48,657 bases of DNA from Lachnospiraceae bacterium UBA1729 (GCA_002315945.1 DCIJ01000027.1:762-49418), one strand, 5' to 3'; counted from the first letter of the stretch, positions 25,601 to 34,812 are shown. Notes: generated by a model not told the origin, from the letters alone. Translations and numbers: made by a program.

Positions 25601-26901
25601 ATCTTGATACACTTCATATCCTGGCCACCTATGTCCAGGATGCAGTCTACCTGTGGATTGAAAAATGCTGCAGCATAGTAATGAGCTACAGTCTCTACTT
25701 CACCATCATCCAGCATAAAGGCTGCCTTCATCAGGGCCTCGCCATAGCCTGTAGAACAGCTTCTGACAATTTTCACCCCTTCTGGAAGGAGGCTGTATAT
25801 CTCCTGGATAGCACCAATGGCAGTCTTCAGAGGGCTTCCATTATTGTTTGAATAGAAGGAGTACAGCAGGGTTCCATCCTCTCCCACCAGAGCAATCTTG
25901 GTGGTGGTTGAACCAGCATCAATACCTAAGAATGCATTGCCCCTGTAGTCCTCAATGGGAGCCTTCTTAACACAGGCTTTTGCATGTCTTTCCTCAAAGG
26001 CGTTGTACTCACTTTCACTGGAAAAAAGAGGCTCCATACGGGCAACTTCAAAAGCAATATTAATCTGCCTGGACAGCTTCTCAACCATCTGACTGGATGA
26101 GTAGGCAATATTTTTATCAAAAGAAAGAGCACTGCCCATGGCGGCAAACAGATGGGAGTTCTCCACATCGATAGTATGCTCTCCATCTAAATCAAGGGTT
26201 CTGATAAAAGCAGCCTTGAGCTCTGACAGAAAGTGCAGAGGTCCACCTAAAAATGCCACATGGCCCCTGATAGGCTTGCCACAGGCAAGACCTGAAATGG
26301 TCTGATTAACTACTGCCTGGAAAATTGAGGCAGCCAGATCTTCTCTTGTAGCTCCATCATTAATCAGAGGCTGAATATCTGTCTTGGCAAATACACCACA
26401 TCTGGCTGCTATAGTATACAGGGAATGATACTCTCTGGCATACTCATTGAGACCTGCAGCATCTGTCTGTAACAGGCTGGCCATCTGATCAATAAAGGAA
26501 CCTGTGCCTCCGGCACATATTCCGTTCATTCGCTGCTCAACATTGCCACCCTCGAAATAGATTATCTTGGCATCTTCGCCACCTAACTCAATTGCCACAT
26601 CTGTCTTGGGCGCAAATTCTCTAAGAGATTTTGATACAGCAATTACCTCCTGGGTAAAGGGGATTTCCAGGTGATTGGCCAGGGCCAGTCCACCTGAACC
26701 GGTTATCACCGGATGAAACATCACCTCACCAAGTGTATTTCTTGCTTCGATACACAGATCTAACAGAGTCTCGCGAATATTAGCGAAATGTCTCTTATAA
26801 TTAGAAAAAAGTAACTGGTTATTGTTATCTGTATCCAGCACAGCAACCTTGACGGTTGTCGATCCAATATCAATACCTAATGCGTAATGATTAGTTTCCA
26901 T
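22669..26901 (-). CDS. Fused acyl-CoA dehydratase activase/reductase (two BadF-type ATPase domains, DUF2229, HgdB-like)
   Basis: A 1,410-residue protein of the 2-hydroxyglutaryl-CoA dehydratase activator class. Domains in order: ASKHA ATPase 1 (ALGIDIGSTTVKVAVLD, LGGEDAKI, CAGGTGSFIDQ; about 1-260), ASKHA ATPase 2 (FLGIDAGSTTTKIALVG, DIGGQDMKCIKI, EACSSGCGSFIETF; about 325-590), a cysteine-rich link (CHGCTNNCRLT, NRCEKG), DUF2229 (about 670-890) and an HgdB-like C-terminal part (CYPSLMVVGQ, QTGGGCRATNY, CTQPFGCLPNHV). Such proteins carry [4Fe-4S] clusters and couple ATP hydrolysis to low-potential electron transfer; the exact partner is not encoded here. Start at 26901 chosen just after the SGNH gene stop; 26943 is also possible. 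Confidence 0.9.
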   Translation of the reverse strand: METNHYALGIDIGSTTVKVAVLDTDNNNQLLFSNYKRHFANIRETLLDLCIEARNTLGEVMFHPVITGSGGLALANHLEIPFTQEVIAVSKSLREFAPKTDVAIELGGEDAKIIYFEGGNVEQRMNGICAGGTGSFIDQMASLLQTDAAGLNEYAREYHSLYTIAARCGVFAKTDIQPLINDGATREDLAASIFQAVVNQTISGLACGKPIRGHVAFLGGPLHFLSELKAAFIRTLDLDGEHTIDVENSHLFAAMGSALSFDKNIAYSSSQMVEKLSRQINIAFEVARMEPLFSSESEYNAFEERHAKACVKKAPIEDYRGNAFLGIDAGSTTTKIALVGEDGTLLYSFYSNNNGSPLKTAIGAIQEIYSLLPEGVKIVRSCSTGYGEALMKAAFMLDDGEVETVAHYYAAAFFNPQVDCILDIGGQDMKCIKIKNQTVDSVQLNEACSSGCGSFIETFAKSLNFSVQDFAREALFAKNPIDLGTRCTVFMNSKVKQAQKEGAGVDDISAGLAYSVIKNALYKVIKVSKASELGRNIVVQGGTFYNNAVLRSFEKIADCEAIRPDIAGIMGAFGAALIARERFGFDTGYQTSMLSIDNINHLTYETTMAKCHGCTNNCRLTVNKFSGGRRYISGNRCEKGVGGKKNENNIPNLFEYKLKRFFDYEALPEEEAKRGLVGIPRVLNMYENYPFWHTFFTHLGYRVVLSPSSTRKIYEMGIESIPSESECYPAKLAHGHVEWLIKQGVKFIFYPALFYERKEAEGVNNHYNCPIVTSYSENIKNNVDKLKEYEIDFRNPFMSFRDVDTISFALVKTFPDIPEMDIVNAVEAGWKELARAHEDMHKKGEETLKWLVETGNRGIVLAGRPYHVDPEINHGIPELITSYDVAVFTEDSISHLGVPDRPLIVSDQWTYHSRLYAAATYVRTRDDLDLIQLNSFGCGLDAVTTDQVNDILTGSGKIYTCLKIDEVNNLGAARIRVRSLLSALRVKDRRQEKREIKSTSINKVQFTEEMRKDYTLLVPCMSPIHFELMKTGMESCGYHIEMLTNDGTQAVNTGLKYVNNDACYPSLMVVGQIMDALLSGKYDLNKTAVIMSQTGGGCRATNYVGFIRRALEKAGMGHIPVISLNLAGIESNPGFHINLELIVKVALGCVFGDIFMRCIYRMRPYEVNPGETEALHQLWLKKCNEYLAGKHHSLFTFGKMCRQIIRDFDNIPISDEKKPRVGVVGEILVKFMPAANNHLVELLESEGAEAVVPDLLDFMMYCFYNQIYKADNLGTSKRSKYLCMAGIGILKFLRHAASSQFAKSKHFEAPCDIEKLAKMAEPIVSIGNQTGEGWFLTGEMLELIHSGAPNIVCTQPFGCLPNHVVGKGVIKEIRRQHPEANIVAIDYDPGASEVNQLNRIKLMLSTANLK

Positions 26902-26912
26902 TTCTACAATAT

Positions 26913-28946
26913 TTATACTCCACTTAACTGTCTTACAATCCATGCACCTACATGTCTTGCAATTATTCTGTTGCCTCTGGCATTTCCATGTATTCCATCA
27001 GGCATAAAGCTGCTCTTGATAAATCCGTCCTCAGTATTTAAGAAATTCTGATTGAATGTATCAACAACAGTAATATTATTCTTAGCTCCAATCTCCTTGA
27101 TTGCATCGACATAACGATAAAGAGGAAGCATGCCATCCTTATCACTTCTGGTATTGTGGTAGGGTGTAAAGAACATAATCTCTGCGTTAGGAGCCAGCTT
27201 TTTAAGCTGTTTCATTATTCTGTCCACATCTCCACAGAAGGTTTTTTCCTTCAAATCCTTAACCGAACCAAATCTGACAATTTTGTCCTCTTCGTCCTTA
27301 AAGGAATAGAGGGAATCATTCACACCACAAATCACTGCAACTACATCTGACTGCTTTAATCTGTCAAGATTTGACTGCTTGTAGTACTCCTCATTGGGAT
27401 TAATCTTGTTGGGATCATAGGGGTTCTTATTATCATGGAAGAGTATGTCATATACGCAGGGGTTCCAGTCGTAGTATTCCCAACTCTTCTTATCTAACCC
27501 CTTAGGCTCTCTGGCCAGAGGCATGCCACCTACTCCCATGGTATATACATGTCTGGCTTTCAGATAAGACTCCAGGTACTTGGGATATACAATGCTGGCA
27601 TAATCCACATCATTAACAAGTACTGTTCCATAGGTAATACTGTCACCTATGCAGGTAATAGTCATACCCTTGGTCTCATCGGGATAGGTATCCAGATAAT
27701 ACTGATCCACCTCATCCATAGCCTCAGTTATCATGAACAGGCTGTCTGTATCTCCTCTGACAATAACTCTGAAGGTTGACTGGAGGTAATTATCCTTTCC
27801 ATTAAAATAAAGCTTTACAGTAATGTCTGTTCTGCCCTCAGCTTTTGCAAAAAGCTTTCCAGTTGAATCTACATAGACAATATTGCTGTTGGCGCTTTTG
27901 TATTCAACTCTTGGATTTCCCTTGAATCCGTGCTCTACCTTCAGACTGGCCTCTCTGTATCCATCAGAATCGTACAGCTGAACAGAACTACCATTTATAC
28001 GTCTATTTCCAAAGCAGATATTAAATTTGGGAACTACTGTAACCTCATAGTCATCATAGATAGTTCCGTTGGATTTACTTCTGGCGAACAGTCTTGTCCT
28101 TGTAATCTCATTTACATCCTTTGCAAGGGCAATGCCTTCCTCATCAATGATAATAGCCCGAGACAGCATACTTCCCCAGATGATTCCAGCGCTTTCGGCT
28201 TCCTCAGGGGCTATAACAGGATATAACACCATCTCTTCTCCTGAAGAAACAATGGCCTCCTTTACCTGTTTTCCATTCTCATACAGCTGTACGTCAGAGA
28301 CACCCTCCCTTTCAATATCAATGTCCTCAATCTTAGCTTCCACATTGATCTTTATTCGGGCTTCCTCACCACTTTTATCTGTAGCCCTGGCAATGATATA
28401 GGCCGTACCATTTCCTACCAGAGTAACAGTACCTTCATCATCAACCTCTGCCACATCATCGTCTGAAGTATCCCATTCAACCTCCTGGGAAGAATCCTCA
28501 GGATAGCATCTGGCCTCAAGTCTCAGGATTTTGCCGGCCTTATCCTTTTTAGGTAGTACTGATTCATCAAAGGTAATGGTGTCATCGGTAATATCACGCT
28601 CATTACGAATAATGTTAATGCTTCTGACTGAAGGCTTGACAGTAATATCAAATTCGGCCTCTTTGCCCTTATACTTGCCACGTATTTCGGCAATCATCTC
28701 CTTACGGATATTGCCTGCTTTTACACGGCCTTCGTCATCAACCTCAGCCACATGACTATCCTTGGTGCGCCATGTAACATCATCAGCATCAATCTCATCC
28801 CCGTTATAGGTAACACTTAATTCAATTCTCTGACCTGCACTCATTTCCTCAGGGCCATGAATACGCAGTTCATCTTTTGCATAGGCAGTAATACAGGACA
28901 TGGAAAGTATTACTGCTGCCACCATTATCAGAATTTTTTTTCTCAT
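26913..28946 (-). CDS. Secreted SGNH/GDSL hydrolase with bacterial Ig-like domains
   Basis: Exported 677-residue protein. Signal peptide at residues 1-23 (MRKKILIMVAAVILSMSCITAYA). Several Big_2-type Ig-like domains follow (about 25-400), each with the VTWRTKDSHVAEVDDEGRV pattern repeated as VEWDTSDDDVAEVDDEGTV and VEYKSANSNIVYVDSTGKL. The C-terminal catalytic part (about 420-677) shows the SGNH blocks: ITCIGDSITYGT (nucleophile Ser), GMPLAREP, VICGVNDSLYS and MPDGIHGNARGN (Asp/His). Probably a carbohydrate esterase or lipase acting outside the cell; the substrate is unknown. No wall-anchor motif is seen. Confidence 0.9.
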   Translation of the reverse strand: MRKKILIMVAAVILSMSCITAYAKDELRIHGPEEMSAGQRIELSVTYNGDEIDADDVTWRTKDSHVAEVDDEGRVKAGNIRKEMIAEIRGKYKGKEAEFDITVKPSVRSINIIRNERDITDDTITFDESVLPKKDKAGKILRLEARCYPEDSSQEVEWDTSDDDVAEVDDEGTVTLVGNGTAYIIARATDKSGEEARIKINVEAKIEDIDIEREGVSDVQLYENGKQVKEAIVSSGEEMVLYPVIAPEEAESAGIIWGSMLSRAIIIDEEGIALAKDVNEITRTRLFARSKSNGTIYDDYEVTVVPKFNICFGNRRINGSSVQLYDSDGYREASLKVEHGFKGNPRVEYKSANSNIVYVDSTGKLFAKAEGRTDITVKLYFNGKDNYLQSTFRVIVRGDTDSLFMITEAMDEVDQYYLDTYPDETKGMTITCIGDSITYGTVLVNDVDYASIVYPKYLESYLKARHVYTMGVGGMPLAREPKGLDKKSWEYYDWNPCVYDILFHDNKNPYDPNKINPNEEYYKQSNLDRLKQSDVVAVICGVNDSLYSFKDEEDKIVRFGSVKDLKEKTFCGDVDRIMKQLKKLAPNAEIMFFTPYHNTRSDKDGMLPLYRYVDAIKEIGAKNNITVVDTFNQNFLNTEDGFIKSSFMPDGIHGNARGNRIIARHVGAWIVRQLSGV

Positions 28947-28979
28947 TTTTCATCCAGCTCTTTGTCTATCAGACTATTT

Positions 28980-30203
28980 TTAAATATTAGTTGTCTTAAG
29001 CTTTGGCTTGTATCCATTTTTCTCCAAAGCATCTATTATCTGAGCCTTGTGCTCAGTTCCAAAGGCTTCCAGTGTAATACGTAACTCCACTGCTGCACTT
29101 CTGTTGGTTGTTACAAACTGATTATGATCAAGCTTGATTACATTACCATTTTCTTTTGCCAGAATATCAGCTACTCTGCTTAATTCGCCTGGCTTGTCTG
29201 GCAGGAGAACAGATACTGTAAAGATTCTGTCTCTGAAAATAAGTCCCTGCTGAACTACTGAGGACATGGTGATAATGTCCATATTGCCGCCTGACAGGAT
29301 TGAAACAATCTTCTTATTGGTTACATCCAGGTGCTTTAGAGCAGCCACGGTAAGTAAGCCTGAGTTTTCTACAACCATCTTGTGATTCTCTACCATATCA
29401 AGGAAGGCTACGATAAGCTCTTCGTCCTCGATAGTGATGATACCGTCCAGATTTTCCTGAATATAAGGGAATATCTTACTACCTGGAGTCTTTACCGCTG
29501 TACCGTCAGCAATAGTTGATACTCCAGGGAGAGTTGTAACCTTACCATTGGTAATTGAAGCCTTCATGCAGGCTGCTCCGGCAGGTTCAACACCTATTAC
29601 TTTTATCTTGGGATTCAATAGCTTTGCCAGGGTAGATACACCTGTAGCAAGTCCGCCTCCTCCGATAGGAACAAGAATTATGTCAACCAACGGCAGGTCC
29701 TTGAATATTTCCATTGCTATAGTTCCCTGACCAGTTGCCACAGCCAGATCATCAAAAGGATGAATGAAGGTATAGCCTTTTTCCTCAGCCAGCTCGTATG
29801 CCTTGGCACAGGCCTCATCATATACATCTCCATAGAGCACAACCTCAGCCCCATAGCTCTTGGTACGATTTACCTTCATAAGAGGGGTTGTGGTAGGCAT
29901 TACAATTGTAGCCGGAACCCCAAAGCTTTTTGCTGCATAGGCAACTCCCTGGGCATGATTTCCTGCTGAAGCAGTAATCAGTCCCTTCTTTCTGTCCTCC
30001 TCACTGAGAGTACTGGTCTTGTAATAAGCACCTCTTAGCTTGTAAGCTCCTGTATACTGCATATTTTCTGGCTTCAGGTATACCTTGTTGCCAGTCTGAT
30101 TACTAAAATAATCAGAAAAAAGCAGTTCTGTTCTGTATGCTACGCGATTTACAATCTCGCTTGCCTCTTCAAAGGCAGCAAGTGTCAACATTTCTTTTTC
30201 CAT
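28980..30203 (-). CDS. ilvA: Threonine ammonia-lyase (PLP-dependent, ACT domain)
   Basis: Deaminates threonine to 2-oxobutanoate. 407 residues: PLP fold-type II catalytic domain (residues 1-320) with the Schiff-base lysine in GAYKLRGAYYK, SAGNHAQGVAYAA, GGGGLATGVS and SGGNMD, followed by one ACT domain (about 328-405: FTVSVLLPDKPGELSRVADILAKENGNV). One short ACT domain fits the clostridial IlvA/TdcB group; whether its role is biosynthetic or catabolic cannot be decided here. Start at ATG 30203 has GAGG 9 nt upstream. Confidence 0.93.
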   Translation of the reverse strand: MEKEMLTLAAFEEASEIVNRVAYRTELLFSDYFSNQTGNKVYLKPENMQYTGAYKLRGAYYKTSTLSEEDRKKGLITASAGNHAQGVAYAAKSFGVPATIVMPTTTPLMKVNRTKSYGAEVVLYGDVYDEACAKAYELAEEKGYTFIHPFDDLAVATGQGTIAMEIFKDLPLVDIILVPIGGGGLATGVSTLAKLLNPKIKVIGVEPAGAACMKASITNGKVTTLPGVSTIADGTAVKTPGSKIFPYIQENLDGIITIEDEELIVAFLDMVENHKMVVENSGLLTVAALKHLDVTNKKIVSILSGGNMDIITMSSVVQQGLIFRDRIFTVSVLLPDKPGELSRVADILAKENGNVIKLDHNQFVTTNRSAAVELRITLEAFGTEHKAQIIDALEKNGYKPKLKTTNI

Positions 30204-30257
30204 GATTCATCCTCTATTACATATTCATAAAATAAATTACCTGCATGCTGTCAATTA

Positions 30258-30320
30258 GTTATCAATCACATACTGGTTATCAACTACATATAAGTTATCA
30301 ACTGCATATTAGTTATCAAG
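30258..30320. repeat. 18-nt tandem repeat (three full copies plus a partial) at the smc stop codon
   Basis: Units GTTATCAATCACATACTG (30258-30275), GTTATCAACTACATATAA (30276-30293), GTTATCAACTGCATATTA (30294-30311) and GTTATCAAG (30312-30320, inside smc). The smc stop TAA is at 30309-30311. The period of 18 keeps the frame: readthrough would yield repeats of the form VDNxYxV and reach the next in-frame TAA after the outermost GATAAC. Confidence 0.93.
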
Positions 30321-33300
30321 AGCCGCATCTATCAGGTCTACACTTACCAGCTTGGAAATACCCTTTTCCTGCATGGTAATACCATACAGTCTGTCGGCTC
30401 TTTCCATAGTTCCACGTCTATGGGTAATTACAATAAACTGAGTAAACTTGGTCAGCTTATGGAGGTATTTTGCAAAACGTCCTACATTGCTTTCATCCAA
30501 GGCAGCCTCAATCTCATCCAACAGACAGAAGGGTGAGGGCTTCAGATTCTGAATTGCAAAAAGCAGTGCAATGGCTGTTAAGGCTTTTTCTCCACCTGAC
30601 AGCTGCATCATATTCTGCAGCTTCTTTCCTGGCGGCTGGGCAATGATCTTAATTCCTGCTTCCAGAAGATCCTCGTCCTCCATCAGCTCTAAGGTACCCT
30701 TACCACCTCCGAACATTTCCTTGAATACCTTGTCAAATTCCTTGGAAATGTCATCGAATTTTTCTCTGAACTGCTTTCTCATGGCCTTGTCAAGCTCATC
30801 GATAATTCCCTTGACTGTCTTGGCAGATTCCACCAGATCATCATGCTGAGTCTTTAAGAAGGTATAACGGGTGCTAACCTCCTTATACTCCTCAATGGAA
30901 TTAACATTAACATCGCCTAACTTCTTGATTTCATCCTTAAGTGCCATGCTGTCCCGCTTCATCTGGGGCAGATCTGTCAGCTCCTCATTTCTCATTAGGG
31001 ATGCGTCATTAAGAGTAATCTCATATTCATCCCACATGTAGTTTATCTGGCTCTCCATAGAACCTGCTAACTTTTCAACCTGAGTATTCAGTCTGTAGAC
31101 TTCCTTGTCCAGATTAGATATCTTGCCTGACAGTTCTTCTCTGGTAGCAAAAAAGCTCTTCTGTCTCTCAGATAATTCTTCCTTTCTGGTAATGGCCAGG
31201 CTAAGCTTTTCTCTGGTTTCACCCTGAGTTTCAAAAGAAGCCTCAATGGTCTTTTCTATTTCAAGAATTGACTTCTTCTTTTCTTCGACACTTTCCTTGG
31301 ATTCTGTAAGAGACTCATCAACCTCATTTAATTCCTGAGTGCTCTTAAGTATCTCTCCATTGATTCGGTCCACATTCTGCTGCTTGAAATTCTGCTGCTG
31401 ACGGAATTTGGTCAGCTCCACATCCCAGCTTGATACTCTAATCTGAGCATCTGCCTCCTGTGTACGTAATCCTTCCAAAAGCATTCCTGTAGCATCAATT
31501 CGAACCTTGGTATCCTTTTCCATGAGCTCTGATGCAGATAGCTGTTCCTCACAGGCGCCCTTCTCTTTGGAAATATCCGCCAGCTGCTTTTCAATCTCTA
31601 CGCTTTCAGACTCAAGACTTCCAAAGCTTACTTCGGTTTCATTCCACTTTTCTTTTGCGGCATTGACCTGCATTCTGGCAGTGTTTTGTTCAATGAATTT
31701 ATTCTGAAGCTCCATTCTGAGTTCATCAGACTTACGTCTGAGTTCATTTCTGGTAGTCTTCAGTTCCTCTATCTTGGCTTCCTTATCCTTGACCGCATCG
31801 GCTGCCTGTTTTACCTGCTTTTCCAGCTCATCGATTTCTCGTCTTCTGCCTAACAGGTTTGAATTATTCTTAAAGGCACCACCGCTGATAGCTCCACCAG
31901 GTACTAACAGTTCGCCCTCCAGGGTAACCATTCTGATACCATAGTCATACTTCTTGGCAATTTTAAGTGCATTGTCCACTGTATCAACAACCATGATACG
32001 ACCTACCATGGCCTTGGCCACGTTGCGGTAGCGGGCATCTGTGTCTACCAGTGAATCTGCCAGACCGATAACACCCGGCTCGTCAAGGGCCTCAGGAGTC
32101 TTGAATTCCTGAGGATTAGTAATACTGGTCAATGGAAGGAATGTAGCTCGTCCTCCCTTAACTTCCTTAAGGAAGCTAATCATCTTTTTCGCACAGGCTT
32201 CATCCTCAGTTACAATATTCTGAATATTGCCACCCAGTGCTGTCTCAAGAGCAATTTCATATTTCTTGTCTACATGAAGGATATCAGCAACTACTCCGAT
32301 AACCTTGGAATCATTCCTGCGGTCCCTTTCCTCCATAACCTTACGGACAGAACCACCAAAACCTTCATATCTTTCAGACAGATTGTTGATTGCATCTAAT
32401 TTTGATTTGAGCTGATGATACTTTTCCTGCTGGGCCTTTAAGGCTCCATCACTTTCAGTCATGGAAGTCTTAATTTCAGCCAGTCGCTTTTCAGTATCCT
32501 TTTGTGCCTCATGAATATCCTGAATCTGTTTTACTACTTCTTCAAAATTCTTTTCCAGAATCTCAATCTGTTTCTTCTGCTCTGCTTCGTCTGATTTTGC
32601 TGAGAGAAGCCTTGACTGCATCTGGCTCTTTCTAATAGTAATCTGTTCAAGCTGACTCTCCAGTCTACCCAGAGAGGAACGAATTACCGCCCTGTCATTA
32701 AGAGCTGCAATAATTGCATTTTTATCATTTTCAATCAGGGTATTCTTTTCTTCGATTTCATTCTGCAGAGCCTTCAGGGCATCTACATCCTTTGCCTGGG
32801 ACTGCTCTAATTCAAGTACCTTTTTATCAGTCTCAGCCTTGTCCTCAAGAATACTGTCCTTTTCCTTATTTCTGGCTTCAATCTCTGCTGCCAGAGCTTC
32901 CTTTCTGGTCAGGAAATGAGACTCATTACCTTCAGCAGATTTAATCTGCTCCTTGAGTACTCCAATCTCACCCTCCAGCTTTTCTCTCAGGACATCTGTA
33001 TCTGAGAGACTCTGGCGGCTCTGAGTAATTGTTTCATCCAAAGAAGCCAGCTCCTCTTCAGTATTGGAATATTCCTGCTTGATTCTATCGTATCTGACCT
33101 GAGCTTCCTTGAGCTCCATCTCAGTATTCTTCTGTGTCTCCTCTGTCTCCAGAAGCTTTTTCCTGGTTTCAGAGTTTTCCATCAGGAACATATTGACATC
33201 CAGAGTCTTCAGTTCCTCTTTTTTCTTCAGATATATCTTGGCCTTTTCTGACTGGCGCTCCAAGGGGCCAATCTGCCTCTCCAGCTCTGTCAGAATGTCT

Positions 33301-33875
33301 GTGACACGAACAAGATTCTGTTCTTCTTCCTCCAGCTTTTTAACGGCTGTGGCCTTTCTTCTTTTGAACTTGACAATACCTGCTGCCTCATCAAAAAGCT
33401 CTCTTCTTTCCTCAGGCTTACCAGACAAAATCTTGTCAATCTGGCCCTGCCCAATGATTGAGTAGCCTTCCTTACCGATACCAGTATCGTAAAAAAGCTC
33501 GTTGACATCCTTAAGTCTTACCACTGAATCATTGATAGTGTACTCACTCTCTCCAGAACGATACAGTCTTCTTGCCACCTTGACCTCATCATATTCGCTC
33601 ATCAGCTGATGGTCCGAATTATCAAGTGTTATGGCAACATAAGCATAGCTTAAGGGTTTTCTGGTCTCGGTACCTGAAAAAATAACATCCTGCATGCTGG
33701 CACCACGCAGCTGCTTGATTCGCTGCTCGCCTAATACCCATCTGACCGCATCGGCAACATTACTTTTTCCTGATCCGTTAGGACCTACAATACCAGTAAT
33801 TCCATTGTGGAAATCAAACTTTATTCTATTGGCAAAGGACTTAAATCCATTTACTTCAATACACTTTAAATACAT
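30309..33875 (-). CDS. smc: Chromosome segregation/condensation ATPase SMC
   Basis: Structural maintenance of chromosomes protein, 1,188 residues, full family length. Head: GIVGPNGSGKSNVADAVRWVLGEQ (Walker A about 32-39) and the N-terminal MYLKCIEVNGFKSFA. Two long coiled coils (about 170-500 and 680-1010) flank the hinge (about 510-660, with FGGSVRKVM, AISGGAFK). C-terminal head: QLSGGEKALTAIALLFA and FCLLDEIEAALDESN (Walker B). Located 5 nt downstream of rnc. ScpA/ScpB are not in the window. Confidence 0.98.
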   Translation of the reverse strand: MYLKCIEVNGFKSFANRIKFDFHNGITGIVGPNGSGKSNVADAVRWVLGEQRIKQLRGASMQDVIFSGTETRKPLSYAYVAITLDNSDHQLMSEYDEVKVARRLYRSGESEYTINDSVVRLKDVNELFYDTGIGKEGYSIIGQGQIDKILSGKPEERRELFDEAAGIVKFKRRKATAVKKLEEEEQNLVRVTDILTELERQIGPLERQSEKAKIYLKKKEELKTLDVNMFLMENSETRKKLLETEETQKNTEMELKEAQVRYDRIKQEYSNTEEELASLDETITQSRQSLSDTDVLREKLEGEIGVLKEQIKSAEGNESHFLTRKEALAAEIEARNKEKDSILEDKAETDKKVLELEQSQAKDVDALKALQNEIEEKNTLIENDKNAIIAALNDRAVIRSSLGRLESQLEQITIRKSQMQSRLLSAKSDEAEQKKQIEILEKNFEEVVKQIQDIHEAQKDTEKRLAEIKTSMTESDGALKAQQEKYHQLKSKLDAINNLSERYEGFGGSVRKVMEERDRRNDSKVIGVVADILHVDKKYEIALETALGGNIQNIVTEDEACAKKMISFLKEVKGGRATFLPLTSITNPQEFKTPEALDEPGVIGLADSLVDTDARYRNVAKAMVGRIMVVDTVDNALKIAKKYDYGIRMVTLEGELLVPGGAISGGAFKNNSNLLGRRREIDELEKQVKQAADAVKDKEAKIEELKTTRNELRRKSDELRMELQNKFIEQNTARMQVNAAKEKWNETEVSFGSLESESVEIEKQLADISKEKGACEEQLSASELMEKDTKVRIDATGMLLEGLRTQEADAQIRVSSWDVELTKFRQQQNFKQQNVDRINGEILKSTQELNEVDESLTESKESVEEKKKSILEIEKTIEASFETQGETREKLSLAITRKEELSERQKSFFATREELSGKISNLDKEVYRLNTQVEKLAGSMESQINYMWDEYEITLNDASLMRNEELTDLPQMKRDSMALKDEIKKLGDVNVNSIEEYKEVSTRYTFLKTQHDDLVESAKTVKGIIDELDKAMRKQFREKFDDISKEFDKVFKEMFGGGKGTLELMEDEDLLEAGIKIIAQPPGKKLQNMMQLSGGEKALTAIALLFAIQNLKPSPFCLLDEIEAALDESNVGRFAKYLHKLTKFTQFIVITHRRGTMERADRLYGITMQEKGISKLVSVDLIDAALDN

Positions 33876-33880
33876 TTGGT

Positions 33881-34573
33881 TTACCTGTTAATTTTCATTT
33901 TTAATAGAGCTTCATAAGCAGCCTGCTGCTCAGCCCCTTTTTTACTTCCGCCAACACCTGATGCCATAATGTCATCCCCCATATGCACCTCCACCTCAAA
34001 TGTTCTGGAATGCTCTGGGCCACTCTCTCTGATGATTTCATAGGTGGGCTCTTTTTTCCATTTCTTCTGGCAGTATTCCTGCAAAATAGTTTTGCTGTCA
34101 TAAAAGAGCTGTTTATTGTCGATGTCGGAAAGTATAAACTTCTGTATATGATGGGCAGCTGTGTCAAATCCCGCATCCAGATATATGGCTCCAATTATGG
34201 CCTCCATAACATCAGCAATAATGGAATCCTTCTGTCTGCCTCCTGTCATCTCCTCGCCCTTGCCTAACAGAATATATTTCTGTAGATTAATCTGTCTGGC
34301 ATCCTTGGAAAGAGAAAACTCACAAACGATAGATGCTCGTAATTTTGAAAGCTTTCCTTCTGGCAAATTGGGATAATTATTGTAGATATAGTCAGAGGTT
34401 ACCAGCTCCAGCACTGCATCTCCCAAAAATTCCAACCGCTCATAATGTCCATAGCCATTAATTTTCAGTTCATTGGCATAGGAAGTATGGGTTAGTGCAC
34501 GCACTAAAAGCATCGGGTCCTTAAACTTGTATCCAATAAGCTCTTCAAATTCTTCAGAGTTTACATAATTCAT
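33881..34573 (-). CDS. rnc: Ribonuclease III
   Basis: Endonuclease that cleaves double-stranded RNA, including rRNA precursors. 230 residues: the catalytic domain contains ERLEFLGDAVLELVTSDYIY (signature, about 44-63) and DVMEAIIGAIYLD (second acidic patch, about 121-133); the C-terminal dsRBD runs from about 155 (KTILQEYCQKKWKKEPTYEI) and ends GAEQQAAYEALLKM. The ATG overlaps the acpP stop (ATGA at 34570-34573), indicating translational coupling. Confidence 0.98.
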   Translation of the reverse strand: MNYVNSEEFEELIGYKFKDPMLLVRALTHTSYANELKINGYGHYERLEFLGDAVLELVTSDYIYNNYPNLPEGKLSKLRASIVCEFSLSKDARQINLQKYILLGKGEEMTGGRQKDSIIADVMEAIIGAIYLDAGFDTAAHHIQKFILSDIDNKQLFYDSKTILQEYCQKKWKKEPTYEIIRESGPEHSRTFEVEVHMGDDIMASGVGGSKKGAEQQAAYEALLKMKINR

Positions 34574-34812
34574 CTATTTCTTACTCCTGTAATAGCCTTG
34601 AAGGCATCCTCAACAGTATGAATTTTTCCAATGTCCATTCCTGACAAATCAAGCTGAAACATCTTTTCAGTCTCCATTGCCATCTGATACATATCCAGTG
34701 AATCAGCCCCTAAATCCTCACTAAATCGTGTATCCATCTTGATTTCGTCAGCATGAACTCCAGTTATCCTAACTACTATTTCAATTAGCTTGTCATAATC
34801 TATATTGTTCAT
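34570..34812 (-). CDS. acpP: Acyl carrier protein
   Basis: Carrier of acyl chains in fatty acid synthesis. 80 residues with the phosphopantetheine attachment serine in EDLGADSLDMYQ (about residue 38). The sequence diverges somewhat from E. coli ACP but the family is clear. It lies between plsX and rnc, the usual arrangement in Firmicutes. I chose ATG 34812; a GTG at 34821 would add three residues and has AGGGA nearby. Confidence 0.94.
   Translation of the reverse strand: MNNIDYDKLIEIVVRITGVHADEIKMDTRFSEDLGADSLDMYQMAMETEKMFQLDLSGMDIGKIHTVEDAFKAITGVRNR

Noticed and set aside
30258..30320. CRISPR array
   Set aside because: Units of 14-25 nt follow each other without spacers, are few and have no cas genes nearby. 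The same holds for the other tandem arrays.
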